Shown one piece after another: positions 24,290 to 32,643 of a stretch of DNA of 64,000 nucleotides. Positions within the stretch are counted from its first letter, which is position 1; every line of letters begins with the position of its first letter. The DNA comes from JBHIYN01 sp041984235. Its GTDB lineage: Bacteria; Pseudomonadota; Gammaproteobacteria; Ga0077536. The stretch lies in NCBI GenBank assembly GCA_041984235.1, contig JBHIYN010000017.1, positions 1 through 64,000 on the forward strand, given 5' to 3'. Position numbers and translations under genes: made by a program. The notes beneath the pieces are model-generated. The model searched no databases. It saw only the letters and a program-made list of their open reading frames with translations, and was not told where the DNA came from.

Positions 24290-26773
24290 ATGAAACGATT
24301 GCTAACCCACCATCGCCGTCGCCAGGAGCCCGCGCCCGGCCAGACGACTGCACTCGACGCGATGGACTGGCTGACGTTCCCGCCGCTGCCGGGCGCGCCG
24401 GCGTCCAGTGCACCGCCGGTGCGCATTTTCCTCGGTACCGAGCCGGCCCATTACCGAGCGGAGCGTGTATTCGTGTGGTCGGTCCTGCAGCATCGCGATC
24501 CGGCGCGGTGCTATGAAATCGCCCTGATGAAGCACCTTCCCGGTTTTGATCGCAGTCGATGGACGACTGGTTTCAGCAACTATCGCTTCGCCATTCCGGC
24601 GCTCGCGGGCGCCAGGGGGCGTGCCATCTACAACGACGTGGACCAGATCTATCTCGCCGACCCGGCACTCCTGTTCGACACCGACATGGAAGGGCACGGC
24701 TACCTTGCGCTCAGCCCGGAAGATACTTCGGTCATGCTGCTGGACTGTAGCGCCATGGCACCGGTTTGGTCGCTCGAATCAGCGCGGCGGGAGAGCAAGC
24801 ACAGCCTGCTCGAGCGTGCGGCGACCACACCCGGACTGTTCGGGAGTCTGGACGCATCGTGGAATGCACGCGACGAGGAGTACGCCGCGGCAGAAAGCCG
24901 CCTGCTCCACTACACGGCCCTGCACTTACAACCATGGTCGCCGGAGCCGGCCCACTTCTCCTATCGCATGCACCCGCACGCCGACCTGTGGGACGCGCTC
25001 GAACGCTCTGCTGATGAAGCCGGGTTCACGCTCTTTGACCGCGCCCACCCCAGCCACCGCTATCAGGAGCTGATTAACCAAAGTGCCAATCTGCACACGC
25101 GCGGCACCGCCGACAATCGCAGCGCTGAACAGACGTTTCCGGGCAAAGTACTTTCTCAGCACCTGGTGTCGATACGAGAACTCGTCGCAAATACGAACGC
25201 GCACAGTGTGCTCGATTATGGCGCCGGCAAAGCCTCCCTCTACAAGACCTTACCCGGTCGCGGACCGGACGATCCGCTCAAGGCGATGCCGGCATGGGGC
25301 GAAGACGTACAGGTAACCGTATTCGATCCCGCATACGAACCTTACTCCCGGCTGCCCGATGCCCAGTTTGACGGGGTGGTGTGCACGGACGTGCTGGAAC
25401 ATATTTCCGAGCAGGACATTCCCTGGGTGCTGCAGGAGATCTTCTCCCGCGCCCAATCGTTCGTCTACGTCTCGGTCGCCTGTTATCCCGCGAAGAAGAC
25501 GCTGGCAAACGGCGAGAACGCACACGTGAGCATCAAACCTCCGGCATGGTGGGAACAGCAGTTCCGCAGCGCCGCGCGTCGCTATCCGGGCGTTTACTGG
25601 ACGCTGTCCATCCGCGTTCGTAACTGGCGGCGCAAGAAGGTCCGCATGATTCGTCGCGGAGGACACTGGCCGCGGCCGCCTCGGGTGTGGGTGCTGGCTG
25701 ACGATCGCCCGGGAAACCGTAACCAGGCCATCGCGCTGGCCGATTCGCTGGGCTACGAATACGAAGTCAAGCCGCTCCGCTATAACCTCGTCGCATCGAT
25801 GCACAATGCGCTGCTAGGAGCCAGTCGTGCCGGGCTTACCCGTGCCTGCGCCGCCGACCTCACGGCACCTTGGCCCGACCTGGTGGTTGCGGCCGGTCGA
25901 AGAACCGCACCGGTGGCGCGTTGGATCAAGGAACGCGCCAATGGTGCGACGCGACTCATACAGATGGGGCGCAAGGGAGGAGATGTTGCCGAGGCATTCG
26001 ACGCCGTCATCACGCCGCTGCACTGCCGCTTGCCGTTTCACCCCAGGCGTATCGAGACACTCGTGCCGTTTTCGCCGATGGCGCTGGATCAGACGGTCTC
26101 GACACCCGCTGGCGCGAGCGCGCTGACCGTCGCGCTGATTGGCGGGGCGACCCGCCGTCACCGTTTCGGCGAGCGCGAGGTAAGCGATCTGATCGCCGCA
26201 ATCAAGCGCGACCACCAGGCGACTGGCGGCGAATTGTGTATCGTTACCAGTGTGCGTACCGGGGCGGACGCGACCGAGCAGATTCGCACCGCCCTTTCCG
26301 GTGAGGCGCTGATCCTCACGCCGTCTGAAATGGGTGACAGGTACTGGGCTACGCTGCGCTCCGCTCAACGGGTAATCGTCACCGGCGAGAGCGAATCTTT
26401 CCTCGCCGATGCGGTTTCAACCGGCCGGCCGGTGTTCATCCATGCACTCCCCATGATTCCCCTTGGGAGACTGCAACGAATCGGAGCATGGCTCGAGCAG
26501 CGCGCGACACTGCGTCCGCAGAATCGTCGCGCGACAACACGGCCTCAGCGGGGTCTCGAGTACCTGTGTGCTCGATTGGTTGAAAAAGGCTGGTTAAGGC
26601 CATTACGCGATCTGGAGTTGCTTCACCAGACCCTCTACGCGCGCGGACTGGCCGCCCCTTTCGGCAGCGTGCCGCCCCCCGCAATCGGCACCCCTGCCGA
26701 AGGGCCGTCCCGTCTCGACGACGAAACAGCTCTCGTGATTGCGCGCGCGAGAGAGCTCGTGGCAATGACGTGA
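24290..26773 (+). CDS. GT8-like / methyltransferase / ELM1 three-domain protein
   Basis: This 827-aa protein appears to join three enzymes. Residues about 44-245 form a family-8-like glycosyltransferase with RIFLGTEPAHYRAERVFVWS and a DxD site in YNDVDQIYLADPA near residue 115. Residues about 290-450 form a class I methyltransferase with VLDYGAGKASLYK near 307 and FDGVVCTDVLEHI near 360. Residues about 465-827 match the ELM1 (Mito_fiss_Elm1) family: VWVLADDRPGNRNQAIALA, DLVVAAGRRTAPVARWIK and a C-terminal VIVTGESESFLADAVSTGRP. ELM1 proteins have a GT-B-like fold and are thought to act in bacterial glycan synthesis. There is no frameshift or internal start evident, so the fusion looks real. 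It lies directly after the flippase. Confidence 0.8.
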   Translation: MKRLLTHHRRRQEPAPGQTTALDAMDWLTFPPLPGAPASSAPPVRIFLGTEPAHYRAERVFVWSVLQHRDPARCYEIALMKHLPGFDRSRWTTGFSNYRFAIPALAGARGRAIYNDVDQIYLADPALLFDTDMEGHGYLALSPEDTSVMLLDCSAMAPVWSLESARRESKHSLLERAATTPGLFGSLDASWNARDEEYAAAESRLLHYTALHLQPWSPEPAHFSYRMHPHADLWDALERSADEAGFTLFDRAHPSHRYQELINQSANLHTRGTADNRSAEQTFPGKVLSQHLVSIRELVANTNAHSVLDYGAGKASLYKTLPGRGPDDPLKAMPAWGEDVQVTVFDPAYEPYSRLPDAQFDGVVCTDVLEHISEQDIPWVLQEIFSRAQSFVYVSVACYPAKKTLANGENAHVSIKPPAWWEQQFRSAARRYPGVYWTLSIRVRNWRRKKVRMIRRGGHWPRPPRVWVLADDRPGNRNQAIALADSLGYEYEVKPLRYNLVASMHNALLGASRAGLTRACAADLTAPWPDLVVAAGRRTAPVARWIKERANGATRLIQMGRKGGDVAEAFDAVITPLHCRLPFHPRRIETLVPFSPMALDQTVSTPAGASALTVALIGGATRRHRFGEREVSDLIAAIKRDHQATGGELCIVTSVRTGADATEQIRTALSGEALILTPSEMGDRYWATLRSAQRVIVTGESESFLADAVSTGRPVFIHALPMIPLGRLQRIGAWLEQRATLRPQNRRATTRPQRGLEYLCARLVEKGWLRPLRDLELLHQTLYARGLAAPFGSVPPPAIGTPAEGPSRLDDETALVIARARELVAMT

Positions 26774-26896
26774 GCTAAGCGGCCGCGATCGCACTCAGGA
26801 CAACGCGAGCGAGCATCGACAGCGCTGCTGGGTCGGCTCAGGCAACCGAACACCCCTGCACGGAGTACTCGGACCAATCCAGTCGGTTCCAGTAAC

Positions 26897-27159
26897 AGGG
26901 GACGGATTTACTTACGGAGTGTTCCCGCGTTGTCCTGGTCCGTGGTGCAGGACAAGACGACCGACGATCGCTTCGACATCATCGACCAAACGTCTGTTCC
27001 CGTCGGGCTGCCCCCACTGTACCGCTTGCCGAATCAGTTCGGCCCACTGAGATTCGGGGCACTGATCAACGAGTCACGCGTAGTTCGCGCACTCCGTGAG
27101 CCCCATGGAAATCTGTCCCCTTTACCCGCCGCGGCTGCCTGGTAAATCTGTCCCGTTTA
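26897..27159 (-). mobile_element. IS200/RAYT-like transposase relic with AAATCTGTCCC ends
   Basis: GGGGACGGATTTA at 26898 and the opposite motif AAATCTGTCCC at 27110 and again at 27144 bracket this stretch. On the minus strand, from about 27075 to a stop at 26912, the sequence encodes ESQWAELIRQAVQWGQPDGN followed by RRLVDDVEAIVGRLV. That resembles the C-terminal tail of REP-associated (IS200-like, Y1) transposases. A TGA interrupts the frame upstream and the catalytic HUH/Tyr part is gone. The relic ends five bases before the duplicated block starts. Confidence 0.5.
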
Positions 27160-27163
27160 TCGA

Positions 27164-28337
27164 CGAAGTTAACGATTGATTGCAGATGCGCGGCATGTGA
27201 TCGGATACCCTTCTGGTTCGCTGTCGCGCTCCGGGCACCGCAGCGGACCACGACAACGCAATCGCAGTCACCCGCAAAGGATTCCCGTTCATGCTCCGCA
27301 AGACTCTGCTCCTCGTCGCCAGCCTGGCCGCCGCCAACGCTCACGCCGCGCTCATCGATACCCTCTACGTCACCGATGGTGACAGCGCCCGGCTCGCCAT
27401 CGTAAATGGCACCTCGGCGACTATCGCGAACACCTACGTCCGTGGCTATCCGCTGGCCGTGCGCGACACCATCTGGATCGGTGACTACAGCGCTCCGAAC
27501 AACGCCCGCGAGTACGATCTCAACGGCGTTGCGACCGGTAACACCGCGGCGTACACGCCGGTATTCGGGGTCGACGGCGCAGTAAACGGCAATACCAACT
27601 ACACGCTCGGCAATGCCTTCACGTCCAGCGCGACCGTGTACAGTGCAAACGCCGACTGGAGCGGCATGAGCGCAATGTTCACCGTCAGCGGCGTCGACCT
27701 TGTCGGCATCACGTTCGACTCGGTGCTGGGCAGCCTCTGGATCTCGGACCAGAACAACATCTACCAGTACTCGCTCGCCGGCGCGCTGCTCTCGCAATTC
27801 GCCCATTCGAGCAGCCGCGGCTCACTCGCCTACGAGCGCACCTCGGACACGCTGTGGTACGTCACCAACGGCAGCAACACCATTACCCAGTACGCCAAGG
27901 ATGGCACGCTGCTCGACGCCGTGGCCATCTCCGGACTCGCCTCGAACAACTGGGGTGCCGAATTCGCCGCCGCCAGCGTACCGGAACCGACATCGCTGGC
28001 GCTGCTCGGCCTCGCTCTCGCCGGCGCCCGCCGCGCACGCCGCAACCGCTCGGCCTGAGGCCCGCCCGCCGCAGCAGCGGCGGGCGTTCCGGATCATCAC
28101 CGGGGCCGCACCCGGCGGCTCGCGCCACGCCAATGGACGGGCGCCGGGATCAGTTGGTTGCGGGGCCAGGTGCTGCCTGTCAACGTGACGGGCAAGCAAC
28201 AGGACCTGGCCCCGTGCAATCAACCCCTACTCCAGCAGCGGTGACTCCAGCGCCCTGATATCGCTGCCGATCAGCGCTGCCGTCGCTTGCCGCAGATCCG
28301 ACAGCGATACCGTGCGAATGCCCATCAACTGCCGCGT
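27164..28337. repeat. 1,174-bp duplicated block, copy 2 (parental)
   Basis: This block matches 17458-18631 base for base apart from rare substitutions such as C at 28322. Here the right side continues without a break into the complete peptidase gene, so this location looks original. The left edge abuts the transposase relic with its AAATCTGTCCC motif. Confidence 0.95.
27291..28058 (+). CDS. PEP-CTERM propeller-like exported protein (copy 2)
   Basis: The 255 residues are identical to those encoded at 17585-18352: signal peptide, four blade-like repeats of the DTLWYVTNGSN type, and a VPEPTS sorting signal with a terminal arginine cluster. This is the copy in its native setting, convergent with the gluzincin peptidase gene and followed by a strong hairpin (28063-28086). 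Two identical genes 9.7 kb apart could raise dosage or be substrates for recombination. Function on the cell surface is unknown. Confidence 0.85.
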   Translation: MLRKTLLLVASLAAANAHAALIDTLYVTDGDSARLAIVNGTSATIANTYVRGYPLAVRDTIWIGDYSAPNNAREYDLNGVATGNTAAYTPVFGVDGAVNGNTNYTLGNAFTSSATVYSANADWSGMSAMFTVSGVDLVGITFDSVLGSLWISDQNNIYQYSLAGALLSQFAHSSSRGSLAYERTSDTLWYVTNGSNTITQYAKDGTLLDAVAISGLASNNWGAEFAAASVPEPTSLALLGLALAGARRARRNRSA

Positions 28338-29486
28338 GACGTCGTCCAGGGAGTACTGGCCTTCGCTGCGCTGGCGGATCTCGCGGTCGAGGCGGTCGAG
28401 CAGCACGACGGCGCGCGCGGTGCGCGGGCCGCTCGAGCGTTGCCGGCGCAGATGGTCGACCTCGGCGCCCCACTCGGCCAGGTCCTCGATAATCCTTTGC
28501 CGTCGCGACTTCGAGATGCCGTGCGCACGGTACAGCAGCTCGAAGGAGTAAAACTCGGCCAGGCCTTCGGCAATCCAGTCGTCGTTGCTGCTTTCGCTGA
28601 CGACGCCGGAGATGCGCGTCACCACGTGAGTGAGTTCGTGCAGGAGCGCGCTGGTACCGTTCTCGCTGACCAGTGGGCGGTCGCGGTGCAGGAACAGGGA
28701 GTTCGACGCGGACAGACCGCCGCGCCACATGGGGTCGCCGGCGCCGACGATGAGCAGGCGCTCGGGGAGCTGTCCGAAAGCCTGCTCGAACTCACGCCAG
28801 ACGAAGCGCAGGAACGTCAGGGTGTCCATGCGCTGGTAGTGCTGGCCCTTCGGCGCGGCGACCGTAATCGAGGTACCGGCGCGCCGGGTGCTGCGCGCAC
28901 CGACCCGCCCGGCGATCATCCAGCCGGTGGGCCGGTCGAACAGGCGCTCGGGGTTGTCGATGCGGAAGGTCGTGCGCTCAATCTTCGGCCACCCGGTTCG
29001 CACCGTCTTCCAGCCCTCCGGCAGGACGAACTTCAGTGAGGCGACGGCAAACGCGCCGTCCGCCTCGTCCGTACGCATCGGCGGTACGAGGTCGTCGCCG
29101 CGGAAGATCGCCCAGTCCTCGTTGATGATGGCGTCATAGCTGTCCGCGCTGCGCTCGTGCGTGATCGGCACGAACCACGAGAGCGTGGCGCGCCCGTGCG
29201 GCAGATCCCAATACACGCGCCCATCCCTTTCGTGCAGCTCGCCGTTGGCTTCGATGACCGTGATCCGGTCCTGCGGGTTGGCGAAATCGAGTCGCCGCAA
29301 CAGCTCGCCGCGGTCGACGGTAAGCACGACCGAGGCGCCCTGCCGTGCGGGATCCAGCGTCACCTCGAACGTGGCGCGATAGGCTTCGGGCCCGCCCGCC
29401 GGCGCCGCCGTGGCGATGCCCAGCCACAGCACCCACAGGGTGACGACGGTGGTCAGATTGATCTCCCGCTCCACCCGCCCCGACAT
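28227..29486 (-). CDS. Exported gluzincin metallopeptidase (MA-like)
   Basis: This 419-aa protein starts at ATG 29486 with a signal peptide (TVVTLWVLWLGIATAAPAGG). The zinc site is HELTH (His283, Glu284, His287), and the third ligand is Glu307 in WIAEGLAEFYS, the layout of gluzincins. The N-terminal half is beta-rich (TFEVTLDPARQGASVVLTVD), as in M61-type glycyl aminopeptidases. It should act in the periplasm or outside the cell on peptides. It is convergent with the PEP-CTERM gene; a partial copy of its 3' end lies at 18521-18631. Identification of the substrate is not possible from sequence. Confidence 0.82.
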   Translation of the reverse strand: MSGRVEREINLTTVVTLWVLWLGIATAAPAGGPEAYRATFEVTLDPARQGASVVLTVDRGELLRRLDFANPQDRITVIEANGELHERDGRVYWDLPHGRATLSWFVPITHERSADSYDAIINEDWAIFRGDDLVPPMRTDEADGAFAVASLKFVLPEGWKTVRTGWPKIERTTFRIDNPERLFDRPTGWMIAGRVGARSTRRAGTSITVAAPKGQHYQRMDTLTFLRFVWREFEQAFGQLPERLLIVGAGDPMWRGGLSASNSLFLHRDRPLVSENGTSALLHELTHVVTRISGVVSESSNDDWIAEGLAEFYSFELLYRAHGISKSRRQRIIEDLAEWGAEVDHLRRQRSSGPRTARAVVLLDRLDREIRQRSEGQYSLDDVTRQLMGIRTVSLSDLRQATAALIGSDIRALESPLLE

Positions 29487-29758
29487 GCTGTTACCTGCTA
29501 ATCCCCGCTCCACGGCTTAAGAGAAATCATGGGGTAACGGCCGCCCTTCAGTCGCTCGACGGCACCCATAAACGGGCTGATTATCCCGGATTCTTCCTCC
29601 TCGCAGGTCGGGTTGCGTGCTGATAATGCGGCCGGTCCGGGTGGCGCCGCGCCGCGGCCGCAATGTCCGAACCTGTGGAGGATTCCCGTTTTTGCCACGC
29701 GGACGCGACCGCCGTGCGGGCACCAATTGTTAGACTGGGTCGGAAAACGGGGGAACCC

Positions 29759-30616
29759 ATGGTGAACAAGCGGACGATGATCCCGACCCTGTCCCGTGCC
29801 GCCGCGCTGCTGCTGCCATGCCTGGCGACGATGCCTGCGGCGGCCACGATCATTGCCGGCGCGCCCATCGGCGGGCACATCAACAGCACCGTGTCGCACC
29901 TGGCAAGCGGCGCGGACGCCTGGACGCTGTCCTATACCAACGGCGCCGGCGCGTTCATCTCGGCGGATTACCAGGCGAGCGTAGAGACCGACGGCATTCA
30001 TCTCTACCTCAGCACGCTTAATAGCAGCTTCGCCCAGGTCGGCGGGGCAGTCGCGGACGTCTACACCGTGAGCGGCGGCACGCCGGGCGAGACACTCAGC
30101 TTCGACGCGCATTTTCACGTCTCCGGCACCATGGTCACGGTGCCTTATCCGAACCCGCTCGGCGACTATGCCGGCTCTTCGCGCTACAGCGTGTCTGCCG
30201 GTCTCGGCCTCAACGGCACCAACACCACCAGCGGGAACCCGGTCATCGACCTGCCGTTCGGCAGGTTCTCGCAGCAGGTGTTCGTCATTCACGGTCCGGC
30301 GAGCCCCACTTCGCTGCGCCTCGAATTCGCGGAAGTGACCCTCGACGACGAGTTCGTCATCCCTCTGACCGTCACGGTCGGCGATCCATTCCCGCTCGCC
30401 TTCGGACTGCAGGTCGATCACGGCACAGCCATTGAGTCGAACCTGCTGAACACGGCGACGGTAAGCTTCGCGCTGCCCTCCGGCTACAGCATCGACTCCG
30501 TGGCCGGGTTCGGCTCCGCGGCCGTGCCGCTGCCGCCCGCGGCACTGCTGTTCGCACCGGCGTTGCTGGTTCTGGGTGCGGTACGCAGACAAGGCCGGCG
30601 TCGGCACCTCGTCTGA
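29759..30616 (+). CDS. PEP-CTERM-type exported protein, VPLPPA variant
   Basis: This 285-aa protein starts at ATG 29759 behind GGGGGA. It has a signal peptide (residues about 1-29, ending PAAATI), a beta-rich body and a C-terminal exosortase signal of the VPLPA class: VPLPPAALLFAPALLVL followed by RRQGRRRH. An in-frame ATG lies upstream at 29663 but would bury the signal peptide. The body does not match a domain I know. It stands between the peptidase gene and two convergent PEP-CTERM genes. Confidence 0.75.
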   Translation: MVNKRTMIPTLSRAAALLLPCLATMPAAATIIAGAPIGGHINSTVSHLASGADAWTLSYTNGAGAFISADYQASVETDGIHLYLSTLNSSFAQVGGAVADVYTVSGGTPGETLSFDAHFHVSGTMVTVPYPNPLGDYAGSSRYSVSAGLGLNGTNTTSGNPVIDLPFGRFSQQVFVIHGPASPTSLRLEFAEVTLDDEFVIPLTVTVGDPFPLAFGLQVDHGTAIESNLLNTATVSFALPSGYSIDSVAGFGSAAVPLPPAALLFAPALLVLGAVRRQGRRRHLV

Positions 30617-30773
30617 CGGCAGCCGCCGCCTGCATCCGGGCGGAAATCGGCGCTCAGGGTACGTCCGCAAGGAGGCGGGGCACCGTGCCGGTTCAGGGAC
30701 CGGGATCTGCCTCGCGCGAGCACGGGCCCGGTTGTCAGGGCGGCCCGTATGCGAGCCGGGCGAAAGGCCGGTT

Positions 30774-30793
30774 CTGCCTACCCGGGCAGGCAG
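30774..30793. terminator. Hairpin between convergent PEP-CTERM genes
   Basis: CTGCCT and AGGCAG pair across ACCCGGGC in the 197-base gap between two converging genes. The stem is short and lacks a T tract, so this is a weak call based mainly on position. Confidence 0.3.
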
Positions 30794-30813
30794 AGGCGAC
30801 GCGCAGCCTGCCT

Positions 30814-31443
30814 TCAGGCCCGGGCGCGTCTGCGGCCGAGCCCGGCCAGCGCCAAGGCGAACAGCGACAGTGTTGCCGGTTCCGGGACCGCGGCGGCGAA
30901 GGACAGGTTGTCGACCGAGAATCGTTCGTTATTGCTCGCGTCCGTGTTGTCCAGCGTCACACTACTGAATGGCGCAGCGCCGATGATGCCGAGAAAGCCG
31001 GTGCCGTCACCGCCCAGCTCGGTGCCGGGATTGAGTACGAGGTCTCCGGTGCCGTCGTAGTTGCCGACGATAATCAACACGCCGGAGCCCTGTGCCGTCG
31101 AAAAGAAATCCGCTCCGAAAGCGAAAATGGGTGCCGGAAAGACCCAGCCTATCTCCAGGTAACCGCCGGTCTGGTTATTGTCCACGCCGCCGCGGTAACG
31201 TCCGCCGGAAACCTCGTTATCGCCGAGCGACGCGCCCGTACCGACGGCGGTCGACCGGACCCCGCTGTCGAACGTGATCGACGCCGCGCCGGCAATGTCA
31301 TTGTCGAACGGGTCCGTGATGACCGGGCCGCCCACCGCGGCCTCCCAGGCGAGTCGATCGGTGTAAATCAGCAACGCCGCGGACGACGCCGCATAGGCAC
31401 AGAGCAGCAGCGCGCTGATCGTCATCAACAATGCTTTTTTCAT
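30814..31443 (-). CDS. PEP-CTERM exported protein
   Basis: This 209-aa protein starts at ATG 31443 (MKKALLMTISALLLCAYAAS signal peptide). The body begins IYTDRLAWEAAVGGPVITDPF. This is the common fold of secreted proteins with a YxDRxAWxAA start, followed by a jelly-roll-like body with DNTDASNNERFSVDNLSF near the end. It finishes with VPEPATLSLFALALAGL and an arginine tail, the PEP-CTERM signal. The preceding gene ends 19 bases upstream, so the two are probably co-transcribed. Confidence 0.85.
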   Translation of the reverse strand: MKKALLMTISALLLCAYAASSAALLIYTDRLAWEAAVGGPVITDPFDNDIAGAASITFDSGVRSTAVGTGASLGDNEVSGGRYRGGVDNNQTGGYLEIGWVFPAPIFAFGADFFSTAQGSGVLIIVGNYDGTGDLVLNPGTELGGDGTGFLGIIGAAPFSSVTLDNTDASNNERFSVDNLSFAAAVPEPATLSLFALALAGLGRRRARA

Positions 31444-31462
31444 GGTTTCGATTTCCCGTCTG

Positions 31463-32218
31463 CTATGCAGCAGCGCGCCGGCGGGCCCGCGCACAACCGA
31501 GCAGGCCGATGCCAAGCAGCGCGGTGGTGGCCGGCTCCGGCACCTGCTGGGCGAGCAGGTAGCTGATCTGATTCTCGTACATCGCGGTCATCTGCGCGAA
31601 GTCGATGTCCTCGGTGGAGAACGAGTTGAAGATGGTGCGACCTTCATTGCCGAGCACCATGGCCCCCTGACCGACAGCCGGCCCGGCGGTGAAGCCAGCC
31701 AGGGCGACGGCGCTGCCGAGCGCGTCGATGAACTGGCCGTTGATGCCGGAGCCATCCTGGACGGCGTCCAGTCCTGGCACCGCGTTCGGCACGTTGAATA
31801 CCGGGTGGCCCAATGCCCACACGTTGACGTCCTGCGGTGCATTGAACGTACCCGCGACGCTGACCTGGAACGCTGCCAGAAGGTCGGCATTGGGAGAATA
31901 CTCGTAGTGAATGGCGCGACCGCCGCCGCCCACGTACGCGCTGATCGCCGCGGAAGACGCGGCATTGAGATTGAAGTGCGGGGCATCGACAACCAGCAGG
32001 TCGAAACCGCCGCTGCCGATAGCCGCAACCAGGGTCGCGTCGTCGGTGACCGTCGTAACGGTGTGGCCGAGACTGGACATCGCAGCCACGGCAGCGTCCG
32101 GCGCCGGGCTGCCGTCGAAATAGAGGATCGGCGCGGCCTGGGCACTCACCCCACCGAGCACGAAAACAGCCAAAAGTGCAATGATTGAGCTGATTTTGCT
32201 GTTCATTTTGCTGCGCAT
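31463..32218 (-). CDS. PEP-CTERM protein with GATase/flavodoxin-like domain
   Basis: This 251-aa protein has a signal peptide to about SAQAAP. A Rossmann-like alternation follows (ILYFDGSPAPDAAVAAMSSL, TVTTVTDDATLVAAIGSGG, FDLLVVDAPHFNLNAASSAA, ISAYVGGGGRAIHYEY) that resembles class I glutamine-amidotransferase-like or ThuA-like folds without the catalytic cysteine. The end is VPEPATTALLGIGLLG plus arginines. AAAGGA precedes ATG 32218. It is the first gene of a two-gene PEP-CTERM unit. A binding rather than catalytic role is likely. Confidence 0.8.
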   Translation of the reverse strand: MRSKMNSKISSIIALLAVFVLGGVSAQAAPILYFDGSPAPDAAVAAMSSLGHTVTTVTDDATLVAAIGSGGFDLLVVDAPHFNLNAASSAAISAYVGGGGRAIHYEYSPNADLLAAFQVSVAGTFNAPQDVNVWALGHPVFNVPNAVPGLDAVQDGSGINGQFIDALGSAVALAGFTAGPAVGQGAMVLGNEGRTIFNSFSTEDIDFAQMTAMYENQISYLLAQQVPEPATTALLGIGLLGCARARRRAAA

Positions 32219-32643
32219 AGTCTGGATTCCTTTGCCCGGGCTTCTGTAAGTAGCGGATTTGATACAAATTTTATGCCATCAGCCAACAGCTTCGATTTAA
32301 CAGGGGGTTAGGGACACCACCGGGACTGCATCAGCGGGTCCGGTGCCGTAGCTGTAAAAACCCCTGACAAGAGACGACCCCGGTTGCCGTGGAAATGCCG
32401 CTGTACACCGGGCAACCCTGCAAATAGTGATTATCAAACAGTTAGTTAACGCACCTGCTCAGCGTCCGCCGCAGGTGTAAAGAATCTGAAACGGCACGCG
32501 GTTCCGGGCTCGTGCCCTGTCTGTTGCCCGACAAACCCGGCAACGGGATCCGCCTCGCGGTTGCTGGCCCGAAGATCGGACGCCACCCGCCACCCGGTAG
32601 ACTACTGCGCGACCGACTCCTGCTCCTGGATGAGGACGACGGC
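32219..32643. other. Divergent promoter region, no gene seen
   Basis: These 425 bases separate the minus-strand PEP-CTERM pair from the plus-strand malonyl-CoA decarboxylase gene and are relatively AT-rich at 32240-32450. A stretch on the minus strand reads TGGCATAAAATTTGTATC, only loosely like a sigma-54 site because the GC of the -12 element is GT. No coding frame is convincing. Confidence 0.45.

Noticed and set aside
32219..32330. A sigma-54 promoter ahead of the PEP-CTERM pair
   Set aside because: TGGCATAAAATTTGTATC lacks the required GC at -12, and the other PEP-CTERM genes show no matching site.
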